64,000 nt of DNA from Manis javanica (lineage: Eukaryota > Chordata > Mammalia > Pholidota > Manidae), in assembly GCF_040802235.1 (NCBI RefSeq), contig NC_133156.1:117272173-117336172 (forward strand), read 5' to 3'. Below, piece after piece: positions 58,790 through 64,000 of the stretch; the stretch's first letter is position 1; each line of letters begins with the position of its first letter. The position numbers and the translations under genes are program-made. The notes under the pieces were generated by a model, which had not been told where the DNA came from, did not search any database, and saw only the letters and a program-made list of their open reading frames with translations.

Positions 58790-60060
58790 GGGGCAATCCC
58801 TTTGCAGCCCACACTCCTGCCTTAGACAAGCAACGAAGTCCGCGAGAGACTCCCTGCACCGCGGGAACACGAGATAAAGGCTTATCCCCGACCTTGGGAT
58901 AAGTCGAAGGGCCGACAGGGGGCTGCGGCGGCAAGGGCACGCCGGACGGGGAAAGCACCCGGCCGCCACGGGGGACGTTCTTCCCCCGAGATCCGTCCCG
59001 GCTGCGCGAGACCTACGCGCGGCCCGGGCCCCTCCTAGCCTCGCTGCTCCGCGAACCTGCAGCCTCAAGGGCCGCGGGCGTGCCGCGCGGGAGGCCCCGA
59101 GGACGTCACAGACGCGCGGCCAAGCCTCCAGCCCTCCCCGTCGCGTCCGCAGCCCCTCTCCCCCGTCCCCTCCCGCGGACGCGGGCGCCCAGGCTGCACA
59201 CTCGGCCACACTCCCTCGCGCGCGCAGCCCGCCGCCTCCTCCCGCCCCCCGAGCGAACATGGCGGCTCTCAAACTCCTCTCCTCCTGGCAGCGGCTCTGT
59301 GCCTCCGCCCGCGGGTCGGGGGGCGCCTGGGCCAAGGTAAAGTGCGGGCGAAGAGAAGGACGCGGCAGTGCCCGCGTTTCCTCCGCTGTCCGCACCCTTG
59401 CTCCAGCCCGGGAGCTGGCCTCTGGGGCGCCGGACCCGGGGCAACCCCGCTCTGCTTCGATGACTGCCTTTGCTAGTTTTGCATCCGCTTCCCCGACGGG
59501 GCCAGAAGAGGCCAAGGAGCGCCCTGGCACTGCCTTGGCCTTCGGGGCTCGCTCGCATCTTCCCGGCGCCATCTCCGCCTCGCCGGCAGCCTCCTGGGAG
59601 AGGCTCTGGCTGCCGGAACGGGGCGAGGAGGGCGCGCGGGTTTACGGAGGGGAAGGGGTGCGCCCCGCATTGGGGCTCTCGGGGCGGGGGCGCTTCTAGG
59701 GGCCCTGGGCGCAGGGCCGGTTAGCCACCGATCCGCGTGAGTTCACCGCCAAGGGGGCGGATGCTGGACGCCGCGTGGGTGGAGCGCCGCGCCCCCGTTC
59801 CGTCCCTTTTATGGCTGTGCGGCCGCGCGGCGGTGGAAAAGGGACCACGGAGTGGAGCGTTCGCCCTGGCACCCTCTCCGGCAAGCGGAGAAGCCCATCG
59901 AAGCTAGGTCGTGCTTCTCGCCTGGTCTTTGGGCGCGGGCGACCCTTCTCCCGAGGCCCTTTGGGGAATTGGAGTTAGAGGATTTCCGTTTTCAAAGCCC
60001 TTTGGAAACCTTGTTCCGGCCATTCACGGCCAACTCTCCACAGAGTGCTCGCCAGAGGCA
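58790..60060. promoter_or_regulatory. OXCT1: CpG-island promoter of OXCT1
   Basis: The strongest CpG island of the window spans the 5' flank, exon 1 and the first 0.7 kb of intron 1. No TATA box is seen near the expected start. The long antisense frames here reflect GC content. Confidence 0.88.
59259..59336 (+). CDS. OXCT1: OXCT1 coding exon 1 (succinyl-CoA:3-oxoacid CoA transferase, partial)
   Basis: Encodes the first 26 residues (MAALKLLSSWQRLCASARGS then GGAWAK) of SCOT. This mitochondrial matrix enzyme moves CoA from succinyl-CoA to acetoacetate, the rate-setting step of ketone-body use outside the liver. The stretch is basic, lacks acidic residues and can form an amphipathic helix, as expected for the N-terminal part of a mitochondrial presequence. 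The donor GTAAAG follows at 59337 (phase 0). The ATG has A at -3 and G at +4 and lies in a CpG island. The first 26 residues differ from human at only a few sites. All other exons lie beyond the right edge; I looked for exon 2 and did not find it. Confidence 0.93.
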
Positions 60061-61137
60061 CCCGCGTTGCGATAGCTGGTTACTGTGGTGTGTTGTCCCG
60101 TGCTCTGACCCCGCCCGTAAGCCCGCACTGAGGTGGGGTTCCTGTCCAGAGCCCTCCTATACGAGGTACTGGACCACAGCGCTACGTCCAGGAGGGTGGC
60201 TTACCTCTGTACCTCCTTTCATGGAAACTTGGAAGCCTCTTCTTGGAAGGGAAAACGAAAGAGTTGTTTTTACTTAGTAGCGTGTTGAATAACCGTTCTG
60301 AGCTCGAAAGCGTCCTCGAGCTCCTGCCCCACCCCATTACTCTGTTCTCTTTCCCATAGTCTCTGAGGGCAGTGAACACGGGCAGCCTAGCCCTTAGTGC
60401 TAGCGGATGGTTTAGAATGGTACATTTTACTAATAAATGCCACTTGGTGAGCATTTTGATAATTGCAACTAGCTTTGATATGTAAAACATTGTTAAAAGG
60501 GAACTTGACTTTCAGATTGCTGCGGGTGCTGAAAACTAATGCAAACCCGGAAACGGAGATACCCTTGGGTTAAAGTCAGTAACAGGCTTTGTTTGGGCAG
60601 TTACTTATTTGCCCAAATGTAATTTACTCACTTTCCCTCCTTATGCATATATTCCTTTTCCAAAGCCCACCAAACCTCTTAGGTGGCAGAGCTACAAATT
60701 ACGGGTTTTGCTGTACCATTGAAAGATGGTAACAAGTTTTAAGCTTTCGCCTTTCAGGTTTGATCATCAGAGTTCCAACTCCTGCCTTTCAGTGCAACCT
60801 GCACTCTTGGCACTTCGTGTCCTTGCTGCTTATTTAACTCTTAGATGCTTTCTCACTTCCTACTTCAGTTAAACTGTAGCAGTGTACTTGCTTAACTTTT
60901 CTAATGTGTGCCTTGCCTTCTTAACTAGATGAAAATTTGTTGGCTGGGACCACATTGTATGGTTTATTTTCCATCAGTCTTAACATTACACACTACCCAG
61001 TATAGAGCAGACACTTAATACACATTTAATACATGGATGAGAGTACTGTGTGGGCAAACTTAGGCAGTAACCTTGATAATTGTTCTGACAAACATAACAG
61101 GTAAAACGAGATAGGATTTGTTTGTTTAATACTAGGT

Positions 61138-61300
61138 AAGTCTCAAACTTGAGTGTGCATAGAATTACCTGGAGGCTTTATTAAAACAGATTGCTGTATT
61201 CACTACCAGGGTTTCCTGGGTGGAGCCCCAGGCGTTGCATTAATGAGTTTGCAGGTAACATTAATGCTGTCGGTCTAAGGACTGACCTGTCAGAGCCACT
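61138..61300. repeat. MER20-like hAT fragment
   Basis: 'ctcaaacttgagtgtgcatagaattacctgg' and 'gtttgcaggtaacattaatgctg' are typical, though the far end is diverged. Confidence 0.7.
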
Positions 61301-61439
61301 GACAGGATTTAGGTTAGAATAGACTCTCTGAAGGTATCTTCCTTTCCCCCAAACTATTTTGGAGGGAGCATTTAGTACTATTTTCCATTTCCTGTGGAAA
61401 ATTATTACTGGGAAAACTCATGAAACTACCAGTAATACT

Positions 61440-62520
61440 TTACCTACCTCTCTTTCTTGCCGCTATCTTTTTCCAGATCTGTCTCTAACCCAGACTCCTG
61501 CACTGCAGTCCTTTTGGTACAGCTTCTGTCACCTCTACCTGAATGTCACTCAGCACTTCAAACTCTTTCTAACCCGGAATGAAGCCACAACGTGGCTTTT
61601 CTCTCCCTTGTTTTCTTGTTTGTTGCTTTCATTGTGGTTAACTGCACCAGTATCCATCCAGTGTGTGAACTAGAAATCTTGGAACCATTCTTCCCTCTCC
61701 TCCTTTCTCCACCTCTGATGTTATCACGGGTCATGTTTGCACTTTTTTCTGAAATGCCCATCAGGGTTGTGCTTAGCACAAATTCCCAGCAACCATCTAT
61801 TTCTTTATGGTAGCTCTCTAATTGAATATTCCAGTTGTATTTAAAATTATTGTAATTGTTTAGGGACTACTATCCTTACTAGTTTGTAAATTTCATCAGA
61901 GCAGAGACCATGCCTGCTCTGATGTGTACTTTTGTTTGTTTTCTGTAGCCCATGCATTTAGAGTATTTGATATAACATGGATATTTTTCTGAAAAATAGA
62001 TAAGTGAATGAAAGAATGGGTTCCCTTGCCACCTCCTACTTCAGGCTCTCGTGTGAGAGTTGTGATATCTGTTTCAAAAGCTTTGCTATCCTTTGCTCAT
62101 CGAAGGATGAAGCAGAAACTCTAATGTGGTCTTTAAGGCTTTTTACAACCTGTGTGAGTCTCTCCAATCTGTTTTTCATGAGCGTCTCCCAGTGGAACCT
62201 AATCCTGCTTTTCCCTGAACACAGCAAACCTTTTTACATCTCTGTGTTTTCATGCAGGCAGCTCTCCCATTCTGGATTACCCATCCTCATTGCTATTTTA
62301 ACTTGACAACTCTTCAAATTTTTTCATCCGTGAAACAAAATGCATTTATCCTTCATCTGTGCTCCTTCAGAGTGCTGGATATCCCTTCAAGGTTAGAACA
62401 GAATATGTATGTTTCTGCAAAAATAAAGTGTGCTACTGCTATAGAGGATTGCCTAGTATCTGTAACTCTCCACGGGCTCCTTGTGATCTATTCATCTTGA
62501 GTGCTTAACTGGTAGAATTT
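61440..62520 (+). repeat. L2 fragments, sense
   Basis: Several collinear L2-like segments: 'cagcttctgtcacctctacc', 'catcagagcagagaccatgcctg', 'aaggctttttacaacctg' and 'ctgtgctccttcagagtgctgg'. The last two may be a second, overlapping copy. Confidence 0.6.
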
Positions 62521-63559
62521 AGTTCAAGATGAACATTTTACCTTTGGTAAACACTGTCCAATGCTGGACAGCTAAAGCATTTCAACACACCTCACCACCT
62601 CCTGTTGGCTGTGTTGCCACATCCTTTTTGCAATAATTCTGCAAGTGTTTCAGCCACCTGCATGTTACTGCCTTTTCTTCCAAAAATGGTTCTCTTCACC
62701 TCTTCCCATTTGGCCTCCCCTTCCCACTTTTGTTTATCAAATTTTGATACTGAAGTGGGCAGAATCAATCTTCTTGTGTTCTGATTTAATTTAACTGTAA
62801 GGTGACATGGTAAATTTTACCTGAGTGTACAGTTCCATGTATTAAGATAAGATTTATTTAAATATATAAAAAAGCAGTATGCTTCATGGATTTTTCCCTG
62901 AAAGATCTTCAAAATGAAGTGAATTTTCATTAAGTTATGGAGAGTTAAATGATGGGTAAAGAGAAATTTAGGTGAAAGAAATAATGGTAGAAGTGATTAG
63001 AAAGAAAGGAGATTCTAGTCTAGGAAGTCATAAGATATAATTTAGGCTCAATAGTGGAACCAGAACTCAAAAGTTATGCATAAGAATTTGAAGTAGAGGA
63101 CAAAGGGTGAAGACGGGAAGGATTTTAAAGGGAGAAACAAATTCACTAGAAAAATTTTGCAGTGTAAGAATTTTGAGTATTTCTTATACTTCAATACTGA
63201 AATCATTATTATATCCCTCCCCTAATGGTAATAGCAGAAATTAGTGGCAACATAAAATGGAATTTTGCAGAAGGTAGGAGAATGGAAAAACAAAATGAGA
63301 TAAATTAGGTGAGTGCAAAGGGAAATCTTAGTGAACAAAACTATCCCCAGAATAAGTAAATGTTGAAGCTGGTACAATTCGTTACTCTTCATCCTTTTGG
63401 GTAACCTCTGGAAACTTGAAGGCTATTTGCTTATGTATTAATTTTTGTAGCAGGTGGTGTTTGGCTCTTTGAACGTCATCATTTTAGTACTTAAAATGTT
63501 ATCAGAGGTAGAGGTCAATTTTGAACAGTTGAGGGCTCCGCTTTGAATTAAGTTACCTT

Positions 63560-63850
63560 AGAAAAAGAAGGTAGATGTTATTAGAGACATACTTTTCCCC
63601 ACCTGCCTGCCTAATCTTAGGAGGTGTCAGCAGTGGATATTCCTTGACTCCCAGAGGCAGAGAATGTGGGAGAGAATTTGGGCAGGAAAGAAGCCCATTG
63701 AGAGAACAGGCCCAAAGGCTTCCTTGGGCGCTGCCTCCCAGGCTCCAAGCAGCAGCTCTCTGGGCTCCAGGCCCTGAAGATGTGCAGTAAACAATGCTCG
63801 TGCAATTGGCTTCCGACATCCTGCTCTGTCTTCACCCACTGTCTGGACTC
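63560..63850. other. GC-richer unassigned patch in OXCT1 intron 1
   Basis: Overlapping short ORFs on both strands and a locally high GC content. It has a repeat-like look, but I recognise no family and no exon signals. Confidence 0.3.
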
Positions 63851-64000
63851 AGACTGCTAGATTGCTCAACAGTCTTTGAACACTTAGACTGGCAAACTTG
63901 ATTGCAAATAAAATAAGTATATGAAAGTAATCTTAAAGCTAGAACCCATTTTTTTTAAACCCTGAACAATGATGGCATGGATTAATTTGCCACAATATGG

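Larger units (their letters stand above)
59337..64000 (+). other. OXCT1: OXCT1 intron 1 (partial)
   Basis: The CpG-rich beginning is followed by repeat-rich DNA: an L2 end at about 60890-61030, a MER20-like piece at 61138-61300, and L2 at 61440-62520. 62530-63540 shows little that can be named. 63560-63850 is GC-richer and unassigned. No further coding exon is seen. Confidence 0.75.

Noticed and set aside
58688-59572. 294-codon antisense ORF over the OXCT1 promoter
   Set aside because: It lies in the CpG island where stops are rare. It has biased Ala/Arg/Gly/Pro composition, no known domain, and overlaps OXCT1 exon 1 on the other strand.
59337-64000. Search for OXCT1 coding exon 2
   Set aside because: No segment in this range encodes the expected continuation after the presequence. 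The exon is presumably beyond the right edge.
1-64000. CRISPR arrays, operons or other prokaryotic-type systems
   Set aside because: No regularly spaced identical repeats and no bacterial gene organisation. All features fit a mammalian chromosome.

Overview
This window is nuclear DNA from a placental mammal. The evidence is split genes with GT-AG introns, CpG-island promoters, and many eutherian repeats (L1, L2, MIR, MLT1, MER5A-type hAT elements). I see no Alu, B1/B2 or obvious carnivore/ruminant SINE, and the youngest-looking repeats are L1s. That argues against primate or rodent and fits a SINE-poor lineage. The L1 3' end reminds me of pangolin, but this is a memory-based guess and I do not assign a species.

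Three protein-coding genes are recognisable, in the order FBXO4 - RIMOC1 - OXCT1. This is the conserved block of human chromosome 5p13.1, here in inverted orientation. FBXO4 (minus strand, 23296 to 9656) is complete: seven coding exons give a 387-residue protein. RIMOC1 (C5orf51 homologue; minus strand, 44508 to 31679) is complete: six coding exons give 293 residues. OXCT1 (plus strand) enters at 59259 with only its first coding exon of 26 codons; the rest of the window is its intron 1. All exon phases were checked by hand and close in frame. RIMOC1 lies upstream of FBXO4 in the same direction, with 8.4 kb between them. RIMOC1 and OXCT1 diverge from CpG islands about 15 kb apart. The genes act separately: SCF-type ubiquitin ligation, RAB7A-dependent mitophagy, and mitochondrial ketone-body use.

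Layout: 1-8400 is stacked L1 copies, including an internally deleted L1 at 2500-7322. 8400-9655 is the probable FBXO4 3' flank/UTR. 9656-23296 is FBXO4; intron 5 contains an MLT1-type LTR with an exact 41-bp tandem duplication and a short two-LTR endogenous retroviral element, and intron 3 is rich in L2. 23297-31678 holds an old antisense L1, MIR and L2 pieces and a decayed C2H2 zinc-finger fragment. 31679-44508 is RIMOC1. 44509-59258 holds LTR-like, L2, MIR, MLT1 and L1 sequence, including an antisense L1 insertion with target-site duplication. 59259-64000 is OXCT1 exon 1 and an L2-rich intron.

I found no CRISPR, operon-type or otherwise undescribed system. The more interesting points are the truncated retroviral element, the zinc-finger relic, local duplications, and CACGTG motifs close to the start codons of both RIMOC1 and FBXO4.
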